Source: Natroniella sulfidigena
Lineage (GTDB): Bacteria; Bacillota; Halanaerobiia; Halobacteroidales; Halobacteroidaceae
DNA: 64,000 nt
Assembly (NCBI RefSeq): GCF_023223645.1
Contig: NZ_JALKBY010000013.1
Span: 27,349 to 91,348, forward strand
Direction: 5' to 3'
Shown: positions 1 to 8,680 of the stretch, in pieces
Position numbering within the stretch: position 1 is the first letter of the stretch
Layout of the letters: each line of letters starts with the position of its first letter
The notes under the pieces: model-generated
What the model was told of the DNA's origin: nothing
The model's input: the letters and a program-made list of their open reading frames with translations, nothing else
Databases searched by the model: none
Position numbers and translations under genes: made by a program

Positions 1-1
1 C

Positions 2-364
2 TTTCTTGGCGCAATAATTGCCAGTTTATCAATAGTCTTATTTAGTTATGCTACAAATACATGGTTATTCTTTTTAAGCATGGCTGGGTTTGGATTAGGC
101 TTTGTTTTCTTGCAATCTACTTTGGTAACTACAGCTCAACAGATTGGAGCTAAAAATACAGGAACAGTGATGGCCTTAGTAGCCTTTTGTATCATTACTG
201 GTGGAGGAGTTGGAACCTTCATCAATGGAATAATCTTAACAAGCTTTAGCTATACATTTATATTCAACATAGCAGCTAGCATCTTATTACTCCTAGGCTT
301 AATCGTAGGAACTAGATTAATGGGAACTGAAGAACAGGTCCAAAAATTAGCTAAAGCACAATAA
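2..364 (+). CDS. MFS transporter, C-terminal part (cut by window edge)
   Basis: The frame is open from base 2 and ends at a TAA at 362-364, so this is the last ~120 residues of a membrane protein that begins outside the window. The visible part is three to four hydrophobic helices with Gly-rich turns (GFGLGF, GGGVGTFINGI) and a short charged tail, typical of the last helices of a drug-efflux type MFS permease. It is followed after 15 bp by the AhpD-like gene with a strong AAGGAGG site, so the two are probably one operon. Substrate cannot be judged. Family call is by pattern only. Confidence 0.7.
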   Translation, partial: FLGAIIASLSIVLFSYATNTWLFFLSMAGFGLGFVFLQSTLVTTAQQIGAKNTGTVMALVAFCIITGGGVGTFINGIILTSFSYTFIFNIAASILLLLGLIVGTRLMGTEEQVQKLAKAQ

Positions 365-379
365 AAGGAGGAATCAATT

Positions 380-715
380 ATGAATGCTAAAGAAACAATA
401 GAAAATTTAACTAACAGTGTAGAAGGTTTGAGTAAAAAGTTACCTGAACAGATGGATAATTTTCAGAATTTTGCTGAGAGTGTAATCAGTGATGGAGCTT
501 TAAGTACTAAAATGAAGCTTATAATTGCTGTTAGTGTAGCAATCACTAAAAGGTGTGAATATTGTATAGTAATGAATTTAAAAAAGGCAATTGATGCAGG
601 TGTTACTAAAGAGGAATTATTAGAAGCCTGTAGTGTTGTTATGTTATTAGATGGAGGGCCAGCTATGGCTTACACCACCTTTTTAGAAGAAAAGTATGAT
701 GAATTAACCTCTTAA
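380..715 (+). CDS. Carboxymuconolactone decarboxylase / AhpD-like protein
   Basis: A 111-residue all-helical protein with the CxxC pair of the AhpD/CMD fold (CEYC, about residues 53-56) followed by a helix with the pattern KKAIDAGVTKEELLEA, which is characteristic of the family. AhpD-like proteins use the CxxC pair and a nearby His for peroxide or disulfide chemistry; here the residue two after the second Cys is Met rather than the usual His (CEYCIVMN), so peroxidase activity is uncertain. An AAGGAGG site lies 8 bases before ATG. A perfect hairpin terminator follows. Probably cotranscribed with the MFS gene before it. Confidence 0.8.
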   Translation: MNAKETIENLTNSVEGLSKKLPEQMDNFQNFAESVISDGALSTKMKLIIAVSVAITKRCEYCIVMNLKKAIDAGVTKEELLEACSVVMLLDGGPAMAYTTFLEEKYDELTS

Positions 716-720
716 TATAG

Positions 721-753
721 AAAGACCCAGATCTTAAAAAGATCTGGGTCTTT
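721..753. terminator. Rho-independent terminator, 15-bp perfect stem
   Basis: AAAGACCCAGATCTT pairs perfectly with its complement at 739-753 around a 3-nt loop. The stem starts with AAA and ends with TTT, so it can serve the plus-strand AhpD gene and, from the other side, the minus-strand gene ending at 854. Confidence 0.85.
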
Positions 754-853
754 AGTATCCATAATCCCGATTATAAAAATGAAGTTTCTATAATAAGCTC
801 TTCTAGATTACTCTTTATCGGAAGACCAAAACCATGATTACAGATATATCCAA

Positions 854-3340
854 TTAGATGAATAAATTCATATTTGATTCTTCAGCATTACTGATAAAGC
901 TTGCTACTCCTCCTACTTCAACACCATCAATTAACTCCTCTTTCTTAATCCCCATCACATCCATAGACATTTGACAGGCAACAAGTCTTACTCCATTTAA
1001 CTTTGCTTGACCAATTAAGGCTTCTAAAGAATCTACTCCCTTATCTTTCATTACTTTTCTAATCATCTTAGCACCCATTCCAAACATATTCATATTAGAT
1101 AGCTGTAACTTCTTACTTCCACGAGGCATCATCCAGCCAAACATTCTATCCATCAAGCTCTTTTTAACCTTCCCTGGTTTATCTTTTCTTAAGGCATTTA
1201 ATCCCCAGAAAGTGAAGAATAAAGTTACTTCACTACCCATAGAAGCTGCACCATTAGCAATAATAAAAGAGGCAATAGCCTTATCTAGATCTCCACTAAA
1301 GACTACCATAGTCTTCTTATTCTTATCATTCTCTATCATAGTAGTAGCTTCTGTTTGCCCCTTTTGAATCACTGCTTTTACTTGACCATCCTGTTGACCA
1401 CTCTCTAATAATCTATTTCCTGTACTCTTACACCAAGCTTCAATATCTGCTATAAATCCTGGGTCAGTAGCTATAACCTCTAAGATATCCCCCTTATCTA
1501 ACTCTTCTATCTTTTTATAAACTTTCATAATTGGCCCAGGACATTGTAAGCCACAGGCATCTAACTCCACTCTTTTTCCTTCTTGTGTCATTTTAGCTTT
1601 CTTAGCCATAGCTTGTCCCTCCTTAGGATTGGAAACAATAGACTGCTCTTCAGATTCAGATCTATTATAGTCAGTCTTTAATTCTTTTTTATCGGTCATA
1701 ACCTCTTTATATAACTTATAACCACCACTCAAATTCTTAACCTTAGAGAATCCATGCTGAGTTAGGATTCTAGAGGCAATATATCCTCTTAAACCAACTG
1801 CACAATAAACTATTATCTCTTTATCTTTATCAAGCTCTTCTATTCTTTCTCTCAAGCTATTAAGAGGAATATTGATCGAACCTTCAATCTTTCCTACTTG
1901 AGCTTCTATCTCTTCTCTAACATCTAACAGGATAGTATCATCATCTAATTCATCAATTTCATGCCAATAAGTGACATCAACTATACCATTTAAGATATTT
2001 CCTGCTGTAAAACCAGCCATATTAACTGGATCTTTAGCAGAACCAAAAGGTGGAGCATAAGCCAACTCTAACTCCTGTAAATCAAAGACTGTCTTACCAA
2101 ATTTAATAGCCGCAGCTATTAAATCAATCCTCTTGTCGACCCCCTTATAACCAAGGATTTGAGCACCCAATAACTTACCTTCTTGTGGGGTATAAATAAT
2201 TTTAATCGTCATTGGAAATGATCCCGGATAATAACCAGCATGACTTTGAGAAGTTGTATAAGATACCTGATAGTCAATACCTGCTTGTTTAAGCTGCTTT
2301 TCATTATTACCTGTAGCAGCAACTGTTAGATCAAAAGCTTTGGCTATGCTTGTACCTTGAGTTCCCCTAAACTTTTTCTTTTCCCCTACAATATTACCTG
2401 CTACAATTCTACCTTGCTTATTCGCTGGCCCAGCTAAAGGAATATGAGCAGCCTCCTTACTAACATAATCAACTACCTCAATAGCATCACCAATAGCATA
2501 AATACTCTGATCAGAGGTTTGAAGATATTCATCTACCTTAATAGCCCCTGTCTGACCCAGTTCTAGCCCAGCTTCTTTAGCTAGTTTAACATTAGGGTTT
2601 ACCCCCATAGCTAACATTACTAAGTCAGCTTCTAGCTCCTTTCCACTTGCTAAAGTAACAACCTGCTTTGCCCCTTCTTCTCTAAAAGAATTAACTTTAT
2701 CAGATAGATAGAGGTTTATATCTTTGGCCCTCATATGATTATGAAGCTGAGCTGCCATCTCAGTATCTAGTGACCCTAAAACTTGAGGGGCCAACTCAAC
2801 TACTGAAACATCAACTCCACGCTCATGTAAGTTCTCTGCCATCTCTAATCCAATATATCCTGCTCCAACAACAACTGCTCGTTCTGGATTATTCATATCA
2901 ATAAATTCTTTAATTCTATCTGTATCAGAAATATCTCTTAGAGTAAATATATTCTCTCCATCAATACCTGGTAATGGAGGTTGAATAGGATTGGCCCCTG
3001 GAGATAAAACTAAACAATCATAACTTTCTTGATACTCTTCTCTTTTTTGCCTATCCCTAACCCTAACCTCCTTTTTCTCTCTATCAATACTTAATACCTC
3101 ATTCTTTACCCTTACATCAATGTTGAATCTAGCAGCCATAGCCTCTGGTGTTTGAAGCAGTAATTTATCCCGTTCTTCAATTACTTCACCTATATGATAA
3201 GGTAAACCACAATTAGCAAAAGATATATGCTCACCTTTCTCAAAGATAATAATTTCTGCCTCTTCATCTAACCTTCTTAGCCTAGCAGCCGTACTTGCTC
3301 CTCCAGCTACTCCTCCAACTATTAATATCTTTTTGTCCAT
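854..3340 (-). CDS. CoA-disulfide reductase / rhodanese / TusA / DsrE four-domain persulfide protein
   Basis: 828 residues in four blocks. Residues 1-450 are an FAD/NAD(P) pyridine nucleotide-disulfide oxidoreductase with a GGVAGGAS dinucleotide motif and the single redox cysteine of CoA-disulfide reductases (SFANCGLPY, Cys44). Residues about 455-550 are a rhodanese domain with catalytic Cys513 (VYCAVGLRGY). Residues about 590-660 are a TusA/SirA domain (DACGLQCPGP, Cys596 and Cys600). Residues about 675-828 are a DsrE/DsrF-like domain with Cys789. Each domain is known to reduce or relay persulfide sulfur, so the fusion is inferred to be a one-chain sulfur trafficking enzyme, cytoplasmic. ATG has an AGGAG-type site. 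It stands alone between the AhpD terminator and a chemotaxis gene. Confidence 0.9.
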   Translation of the reverse strand: MDKKILIVGGVAGGASTAARLRRLDEEAEIIIFEKGEHISFANCGLPYHIGEVIEERDKLLLQTPEAMAARFNIDVRVKNEVLSIDREKKEVRVRDRQKREEYQESYDCLVLSPGANPIQPPLPGIDGENIFTLRDISDTDRIKEFIDMNNPERAVVVGAGYIGLEMAENLHERGVDVSVVELAPQVLGSLDTEMAAQLHNHMRAKDINLYLSDKVNSFREEGAKQVVTLASGKELEADLVMLAMGVNPNVKLAKEAGLELGQTGAIKVDEYLQTSDQSIYAIGDAIEVVDYVSKEAAHIPLAGPANKQGRIVAGNIVGEKKKFRGTQGTSIAKAFDLTVAATGNNEKQLKQAGIDYQVSYTTSQSHAGYYPGSFPMTIKIIYTPQEGKLLGAQILGYKGVDKRIDLIAAAIKFGKTVFDLQELELAYAPPFGSAKDPVNMAGFTAGNILNGIVDVTYWHEIDELDDDTILLDVREEIEAQVGKIEGSINIPLNSLRERIEELDKDKEIIVYCAVGLRGYIASRILTQHGFSKVKNLSGGYKLYKEVMTDKKELKTDYNRSESEEQSIVSNPKEGQAMAKKAKMTQEGKRVELDACGLQCPGPIMKVYKKIEELDKGDILEVIATDPGFIADIEAWCKSTGNRLLESGQQDGQVKAVIQKGQTEATTMIENDKNKKTMVVFSGDLDKAIASFIIANGAASMGSEVTLFFTFWGLNALRKDKPGKVKKSLMDRMFGWMMPRGSKKLQLSNMNMFGMGAKMIRKVMKDKGVDSLEALIGQAKLNGVRLVACQMSMDVMGIKKEELIDGVEVGGVASFISNAEESNMNLFI

Positions 3341-3502
3341 TTTATATCAGTCCTTTCTCCTATTTGATCAAATTCTATGATTTTTATCAGATAAATTTGT
3401 AATAATTTTAACTACTGCTCTTAATTATAAAGATGGTGTATTGACTATATCTTTAGCTTTTTGCTAATTACATAGTAGTTTATCTCTAATCCATTTCTTT
3501 TC

Positions 3503-4813
3503 TTATAGATCAAATTCCTGAACACTTTCTTCTAGGTTTTCAGAAAAACTCGTCAACTCTTCTGCCGAAATGGCAGTCTCTTTTGCACTTGAAGAAACAT
3601 CTTTAACTATTTCATTAATAACTTCAGTATTACTAACAACTGTCTCTAATTTCTCCTCTTCTTCTTTAGTAACCTCCTTAATTTCTAACATCTCACTAGC
3701 TAATTGACTTACATTTTCCTTAATCTCTTCAAATCCTTTCACAGTATCTAAAGTACTTTCAATTCCCTTTTTAATCAACTTATAATTATCATTACTATTC
3801 GTTACAGCTAGCTCAGCTTCTAGCTGAAATCCTTCAATCAATTCTCTAATCTCAATCGTTGATTTTTTAACATTGGCAGCCAATTCTCGAATTTCTTCAG
3901 CAACTACTGCAAAACCCTGCCCTGTTTTATTACTTCTAGCTGCTTCTATAGCTGCATTTAAAGCTAAAATATTAGTCTGTTCAGCAATATCATCTATAGT
4001 TTCAACCACATCACTAATTTGATGGGATTTATTATTTAATTCTTTGATGGTCTGATTTAATTTTTGAGTAGTTATATCAATTTTTTTCATATCGTTAATT
4101 AAATCATTATTATTTTTGGCCCCCTCTATAGCTAGTTTATTGGTTACCGTAGTTAATTCAGTAGAATAATCAACTTTTTGCACAGTATCTTCAACTAAAT
4201 CGTTAAACTCCTGAAGTAATAGTAGATTCTCCTCAGTACTATCTGCTTGCCTTTCTGTCACAACAGATACTTCCTGAGATACTGCACTCAACTGTTGGCT
4301 AGCAGCATTAACTTGTTCTGACTCTTGATTTATTCTTCCAATCAATGCTCTTAACCTAGCAGTCATCTGGTTAAATATATCCGCTAACTCTTCAATTTCA
4401 TCTCTAGTATTCACCTCGATTGTTGTATTTAAATTACCATTAGCAATTTTTCTAGCACCATTTATTAATTTTTTAATAGGCACTGTAGTTAACATAGTAA
4501 CAATTATACCTAATAATAATGCTGTAATCCCCATCACTACTATCCCTTTAAATAATACATCTTTGATATCTTCAGTCATCTCTTTAACCCCTCTAGTATG
4601 CTCCATCATACCAAAAACAAGAGATTTAATTTCTTCCTTATTTAGCTCTTCAATATCTTTTAAATTATCATGCTGTGAATCTAAATTTTCTAAAGAATTA
4701 TTTAATGCAACTAGCTGTTTGTTACTTACATAAACCATCCCTCCTAAAACCAAAGTAACTATTATTGAACATGCTAATAATTTGCTCATCAAATTAATCT
4801 TAATTCTCTTCAT
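3503..4813 (-). CDS. Methyl-accepting chemotaxis protein
   Basis: 436 residues. TM1 is about residues 11-28 and TM2 about 88-110, leaving an extracellular sensor of only about 55 residues, too short for a Cache or four-helix bundle domain. A HAMP domain follows (about 111-163) and then the coiled-coil signalling domain with the highly conserved hairpin tip ([19 protein letters not shown], ending [15 protein letters not shown]) that binds CheA/CheW. The ligand is unknown, and the tiny sensor suggests membrane or energy sensing (inference). ATG follows a GGGAGGG site. It appears monocistronic. Confidence 0.92.
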   Translation of the reverse strand: MKRIKINLMSKLLACSIIVTLVLGGMVYVSNKQLVALNNSLENLDSQHDNLKDIEELNKEEIKSLVFGMMEHTRGVKEMTEDIKDVLFKGIVVMGITALLLGIIVTMLTTVPIKKLINGARKIANGNLNTTIEVNTRDEIEELADIFNQMTARLRALIGRINQESEQVNAASQQLSAVSQEVSVVTERQADSTEENLLLLQEFNDLVEDTVQKVDYSTELTTVTNKLAIEGAKNNNDLINDMKKIDITTQKLNQTIKELNNKSHQISDVVETIDDIAEQTNILALNAAIEAARSNKTGQGFAVVAEEIRELAANVKKSTIEIRELIEGFQLEAELAVTNSNDNYKLIKKGIESTLDTVKGFEEIKENVSQLASEMLEIKEVTKEEEEKLETVVSNTEVINEIVKDVSSSAKETAISAEELTSFSENLEESVQEFDL

Positions 4814-4982
4814 TTAAATTCGCCCTCCCTTTAGTACCCTTACCTTATTCTTACTATTTTGACCAACATGCATTATTATAACAAAGGAATATTAAGATAA
4901 AATTAAGATAAAATTAAAATTTTGAAGCTATATCATAATAGGTTTAGAGTTTTTTCGGTAAATTTAACTATACTTATCAAAA

Positions 4983-5035
4983 AACGAATAGACGACTTAG
5001 GTCCTATAGTCAAGAGATTGCGCAGGGGCTAATAA
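4983..5035 (+). pseudogene. Relic of the 3' end of the ferritin-like gene found intact at 40.5 kb
   Basis: About 50 bases match the end of the ferritin-like gene (40866-40920) with scattered substitutions. The shared core includes GTCAAGAGATTG and ACTAATAAAA-like tracts, in the same order. Immediately after it lies the same 36-bp palindrome that follows the intact gene at 40985. The reading frame is broken and no start is present. It is a leftover of a duplicated block. Confidence 0.75.
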
Positions 5036-5039
5036 AAAA

Positions 5040-5075
5040 AAGAAGTTGAAGTAAGTATACTTACTTCAACTTCTT
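5040..5075 (-). terminator. 36-bp perfect palindrome, terminator of MATE gene; repeat copy 1
   Basis: The 36 bases form a perfect inverted repeat (AAGAAGTTGAAGTAAGTA and its complement). On the minus strand it is followed by a run of T, so it can terminate the MATE gene ending at 5142. Two more copies are at 10220-10255 and 40985-41020. Confidence 0.85.
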
Positions 5076-5141
5076 AAATAATTCTGGAAACATCAAATAC
5101 TTTTAAAAACTTCCCCTCTACTCTTTACCTACTTCTAATCC

Positions 5142-6539
5142 TCATGCTGCTAGCTTTTCTTCTTCCGTAACCTTAATGTTTAACCACTTTTCAGACTTAT
5201 AACGCCACAGATTTAAGCCTGCCATCACAAAAAGGTTAACACCCATAGCCATCCAAAATCCTAATAACCCATATCCTAATGAATAGCCAAAAAGTAGGCC
5301 TAAAGTTAACCTTACTCCCCAGTCTCCAACAATTGTGCTATACATTGGCCACTTAGTGTCTCCGCCACCTCTTAAAGCCCCTGCTAAGACTATAATCAAT
5401 CCAAATAATGCTTGAATTACTATCATGAACCTTAAGATTGGTAATACTAAATTTATTACTTCCAAATCTGTAGTAAATAACTTAATAATTGGATGAGCAA
5501 AAATGAACATAGGGATTGAAATTACAATCAATAGCCCTGTAGATAAATAGGCTGTCTGTTTTGCATATTCTTTAGCCAAGTCTTTTTTACCAGCTCCTAA
5601 ACTTTGCCCAACTAAAGTTGTTGCTGCAGTAGCAAAGCCAAAACCGATCATAATAGGTACTAATTCTATATTCATTACAATTGCATTAGCAGCAAGAGTT
5701 AACGTTCCTAAAGCCGCAATCAAAATTGTATAGATAATTTGTGAACTTTGCCTAACTAGTTGTTCAATTGCTGCCGGAATTCCAATAGTAAAGATCTCTT
5801 TAATCATCTTAAAATCAACCTTTAAGCTAGACTTGTTAAGCTCCAGTTTTAAGATTGAATTTCCTCTAATTAAGACTATAAAACCTGCTATAGTTCCAAC
5901 AACCCTAGATAAAATAGTTCCTATGGCTGCTCCTGCTACTCCTAAAGCAGGGAAGACTCCGACCCCAAAGATAAGCAGGTAATTTATAACTACATTACAG
6001 ATGTTTGAAATGATCATGATATAAAGAGGAGTCTTCATATCACCAATCCCTTGCAAAATAGCTGTAATAAGCATCATCGGTAGAGCAAAAACCATTGAAC
6101 TAAAGATTATTCTTAAATAAATACTACCTTGATCTAATACAGCACCATCTACTTCTTCCATCAAAACCATCATCATCTCCAGTAAAGATTGAGAAGTTAA
6201 AAAGCCAATTAGGGCCAATATTAATGACAGAACAATCCCACTAATCAGTGCGTTGACCATGACTTTGTTGGCTTGCTTATGATTTTTGGCCCCTACATAG
6301 CGAGCTACTAAGGCAGTTGCTCCTATGCTTAAAGCAGATATAGCACCTACTACTACCATAATTAATCTATTACTCATATCTACAGCTGCTAAGGCTGTTG
6401 GCCCTATACTTCCTATCATCATTACATCTATCATTCCAATCACACTTTGTAAAAACATCATCAATAATGCGGGCCAAGCTAATTTTAATATATTTTTTCT
6501 TATATCTGTTGTTGTTTTAGTACTATCTAATTCTAGCAT
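5142..6539 (-). CDS. MATE family multidrug efflux transporter
   Basis: 465 residues from the preferred ATG at 6539, which sits two bases after the marR stop and has an AGAGGAAAA site inside the end of marR. An in-frame ATG at 6572 lies inside marR and has no better site. The protein has twelve hydrophobic segments and two related halves, with typical MATE blocks (WPALLMMFLQSVIGMIDVMMIG near the N-terminus; GGGDTKWPMY in the second half). MATE proteins export cationic drugs using Na+ or H+. The preceding MarR gene is almost certainly its regulator. Its 3' end and trailer (5093-5151) recur as a relic at 13677-13733. Confidence 0.93.
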   Translation of the reverse strand: MLELDSTKTTTDIRKNILKLAWPALLMMFLQSVIGMIDVMMIGSIGPTALAAVDMSNRLIMVVVGAISALSIGATALVARYVGAKNHKQANKVMVNALISGIVLSLILALIGFLTSQSLLEMMMVLMEEVDGAVLDQGSIYLRIIFSSMVFALPMMLITAILQGIGDMKTPLYIMIISNICNVVINYLLIFGVGVFPALGVAGAAIGTILSRVVGTIAGFIVLIRGNSILKLELNKSSLKVDFKMIKEIFTIGIPAAIEQLVRQSSQIIYTILIAALGTLTLAANAIVMNIELVPIMIGFGFATAATTLVGQSLGAGKKDLAKEYAKQTAYLSTGLLIVISIPMFIFAHPIIKLFTTDLEVINLVLPILRFMIVIQALFGLIIVLAGALRGGGDTKWPMYSTIVGDWGVRLTLGLLFGYSLGYGLLGFWMAMGVNLFVMAGLNLWRYKSEKWLNIKVTEEEKLAA

Positions 6540-6540
6540 C

Positions 6541-7005
6541 TTAATTTTCCTCTTCCCATTTAATATTTTCAAAATCTTCTTCCATATCCTTTAAAATTGG
6601 AGTTAGCAGTTCAATTAGTTCATCTTGTTGTCCTGAATCTAGACCTCTTAATGATCTTAGTAAAAACTTTTGTCTGACTTCTACAATAGAATTCAATATA
6701 CTCTCTCCGTTAGAAGTAACTTCTAATAAAACTTCCCTTCTATCCTCTGGATTTCGATACCTCTCCACTAACTCTTCCTTTACCAATGCATCTATAATTA
6801 CAGTTAACGTACTATTTGCCATATAAGCCTTCTTAGTTAATCCCGTCATATTTATAGGTTGTAACTTATCAAGTAACCACAAAATATGAAATCGTGGTGG
6901 AGTTAATCCTAGTTTTAAAACTTCTTCCTTAGTGTGTAAGAAAATAAACTTATGAATATCTTTTAATAGATTATCAATCTTCTTCACCCTTTTATTAGAT
7001 TTCAC
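6541..7005 (-). CDS. MarR family transcriptional regulator
   Basis: 154 residues with a winged helix-turn-helix. The recognition helix region contains YMANSTLTVIIDALV and the wing NPEDRREVLLEVT, which is diagnostic for MarR. The start is GTG at 7003-7005 with an AGGAAG site about 12 bases upstream, which is weak spacing. The gene is translationally close-coupled to the MATE exporter downstream. A 15-bp inverted repeat upstream (7028-7072) is a candidate operator. By family rule it represses the operon until a toxic ligand binds. Confidence 0.92.
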   Translation of the reverse strand: MKSNKRVKKIDNLLKDIHKFIFLHTKEEVLKLGLTPPRFHILWLLDKLQPINMTGLTKKAYMANSTLTVIIDALVKEELVERYRNPEDRREVLLEVTSNGESILNSIVEVRQKFLLRSLRGLDSGQQDELIELLTPILKDMEEDFENIKWEEEN

Positions 7006-7027
7006 TTTTAATCAACACTTCCTTTAT

Positions 7028-7072
7028 TTTTGATTTATAATATTTATAACTACTAAGTATTATAAATCAAAA
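7028..7072. promoter_or_regulatory. Candidate MarR operator, perfect 15-bp inverted repeat
   Basis: TTTTGATTTATAATA at 7028-7042 is repeated as its exact complement at 7058-7072 with a 15-base spacer, starting 23 bases before the marR start codon. MarR proteins usually bind AT-rich inverted repeats in their own promoters. The spacer is long, so two half-site dimers or overlap with a -10 box (TATAAT is inside each arm) are possible. Confidence 0.5.
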
Positions 7073-7159
7073 TAATTCTTTCTGCAACTAATTCTTTAAT
7101 CCATTTTAAGAAGTTCAAATTTTACTTGAGTTTATTTACCCTTCTCACACCAACCTCTT

Positions 7160-8245
7160 TCATATATACTCTTCTCTCCTTTTCAACCTCCAAATTTGAA
7201 GACCATGAGTAAATATCACCTTACAAATCGCATAAGTAGGAACAACCAATATCATACCAATTAAACCGATCAAACTACCTGCTCCCAATATCAAAAACAT
7301 AATTGTAATAGGATGCATCTTTAACTTTCTTCCAATCACTTGAGGTGCTATAAGGTTACTTTCTATCTGTTGAATAATAAAAACAACACCTACAGTAATC
7401 AATGCTATCATTGGTGATTGAAAGAGTCCAACAACTACAGCAGGAACGGTTCCAATCCACGGGCCAAAATAAGGAATAATATTTGTAACACCTGCTATTA
7501 CAGCTAATAATAATGCATAATCTAGTCCAATGATAAGAAAAGCAAGATAACATAAAGTACCTACACAAAGACAAACAATTCCCTGTCCTCGTATATAAGC
7601 ACTCAAGGTCTTATCAATATCCTGCAAAGTTGATTGGGCATCATCACGTTGTTTCTCATTAAAGATACTCACAATAGACCTTCCAAGCTTCTCCCCATCC
7701 TTTAATAGATAATAAAGAATAAATGGAACAATAATTAATACAAGTACTAGATTCACTAGTGTTCCTAAAAAAGCTAATATATCCGAAGCAAGATTTGTAG
7801 TCATCTGATTAATTGAATCACCTAACTCAAAGATAAACTCTTCTATATTTAACATCTCACTTAATGGATACCGTTGGAAAAAATCACTTTCTTGAATATC
7901 AATTAAACTACTTTGAATTTCAGAAATAATAACAGGCATATTCTCAATCAAACTATAAAACTGTCGTTGCAGTAAAGGTCCAACAATAAATAATAGACTT
8001 ATCAGAATATAAACTAAAATAAGATATAATAACAAAATAGACATTCTTCTTGATAATCTCTTCTCCATTATACTAACAGCAGGTCTCAACAAATAAAAAA
8101 GAAATCCTGATAGAATAATCGGGATGAATAAAGTTTCAAATATAACAACAAAAGGGTTAAAGACCCAATTGATCAATGAGCCAACATATATGATTAAAAA
8201 TAGCAAGAGGATTCCATAACCAATTTTAAATATTTTTTCAACCAT
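7160..8245 (-). CDS. AI-2E family transporter (YtvI/PerM-like permease)
   Basis: 361 residues with about eight membrane segments. It has the family's central amphipathic region (residues ~90-150) and the conserved C-terminal block with PYFGPWIGTVPAVVVGL and GRKLKMHPITIMFLILGAG. Members include AI-2 exporter TqsA and Na+/H+ antiporters, so the substrate is not predictable. ATG follows AAAGGAG by 7 bases. It appears monocistronic. Confidence 0.88.
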   Translation of the reverse strand: MVEKIFKIGYGILLLFLIIYVGSLINWVFNPFVVIFETLFIPIILSGFLFYLLRPAVSIMEKRLSRRMSILLLYLILVYILISLLFIVGPLLQRQFYSLIENMPVIISEIQSSLIDIQESDFFQRYPLSEMLNIEEFIFELGDSINQMTTNLASDILAFLGTLVNLVLVLIIVPFILYYLLKDGEKLGRSIVSIFNEKQRDDAQSTLQDIDKTLSAYIRGQGIVCLCVGTLCYLAFLIIGLDYALLLAVIAGVTNIIPYFGPWIGTVPAVVVGLFQSPMIALITVGVVFIIQQIESNLIAPQVIGRKLKMHPITIMFLILGAGSLIGLIGMILVVPTYAICKVIFTHGLQIWRLKRREEYI

Positions 8246-8321
8246 TCTTTAACTCCTTTTCAATAAAATTTCTTAAATTACAACTCGATACCTAATGAAC
8301 TTATCCACAGTAGATAAGATT

Positions 8322-8412
8322 TTAAATTAACCCCTTTTACTTCTTGTTCCTGCTCCTTTGGCTGCGGAGGAGGTTCTTGTTCTTCTTCAGCAGGAACACA
8401 TCCACCTATTAT
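8322..8412 (-). pseudogene. Relic of lipoprotein gene (copy of 37352-38023)
   Basis: About 90 bases are close to 37889-37975 and encode the Cys-lipobox and the Pro/Glu/Gln-rich linker of the lipoprotein. The signal-peptide-coding bases and the whole globular domain are absent. The deletion joins the far upstream leader directly to the lipobox region. No functional product is possible. Confidence 0.8.
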
Positions 8413-8509
8413 GTAAAGTTTATGGCAGAACATACATTATTTTATCACATTACAAAAAAATAATGTATTACAAAATAAATTGAATCATAAGATCAATCGC
8501 TAATTAGGT

Positions 8510-8555
8510 TGGTATATCAATATTTTGACCAGCTGTAATTATATCAGGATTTGGT
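8510..8555 (-). pseudogene. Relic of four-LysM gene 3' end (copy of 38137-38850)
   Basis: The bases match the last ~15 codons of the LysM gene at 38137 (IITAGQ..DIPT region) including its trailer. Homology then jumps at about 8556 to sequence that lies upstream of that gene (38884 onward), so nearly the entire coding region has been lost by internal deletion. Confidence 0.75.
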
Positions 8556-8611
8556 GTTGTTATGAGATTAGATGGAGGAAAGTTACCATAGATAATCAAT
8601 TAACTTTTCAT

Positions 8612-8643
8612 AAAAAAATCCCCCTAGTATCAATACTAGGAGG
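8612..8643 (-). terminator. Terminator of the five-LysM gene
   Basis: CCTAGTAT pairs with ATACTAGG across a 2-nt loop, extended by further G-C pairs. On the minus strand the stem is followed by a T run (AAAAAAA at 8612-8618). The same terminator recurs at 38934-38966. Confidence 0.85.
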
Positions 8644-8680
8644 TAATTAAAATTAGGAGGCCAATAATTTCAACAATCTA

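Larger units (their letters stand above)
8246..8680. other. Gene-poor stretch made of relics of the 37.9-39.0 kb block
   Basis: Apart from ~75 bases next to the permease gene, this stretch aligns piecewise with 37890-39003: lipoprotein middle (8322-8412), the leader upstream of it (8415-8500), the last codons of the four-LysM gene (8510-8555), then the leader of that gene (8560-8605) and the terminator of the five-LysM gene. Internal parts of both genes have been deleted. Confidence 0.8.

Noticed and set aside
854..3340. Possible selenocysteine or fused-gene assembly error in the four-domain protein
   Set aside because: The frame is continuous, linkers are normal, and each domain has its own catalytic Cys; no internal TGA or frameshift sign.
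6325..6594. Open frames on the strand opposite large genes (for example 6325-6594, 12783-13049, 47896-48150, 62139-62372)
   Set aside because: They lie wholly or mostly opposite well-supported genes, have no ribosome site and low-complexity hydrophobic translations; shadows of real genes.
8615..8680. Repeated hairpins and short repeats in 8-9 kb and 38-39 kb as a possible CRISPR leader or array
   Set aside because: There are only two long colinear copies with no regular repeat-spacer pattern and no cas genes; segmental duplication explains them.
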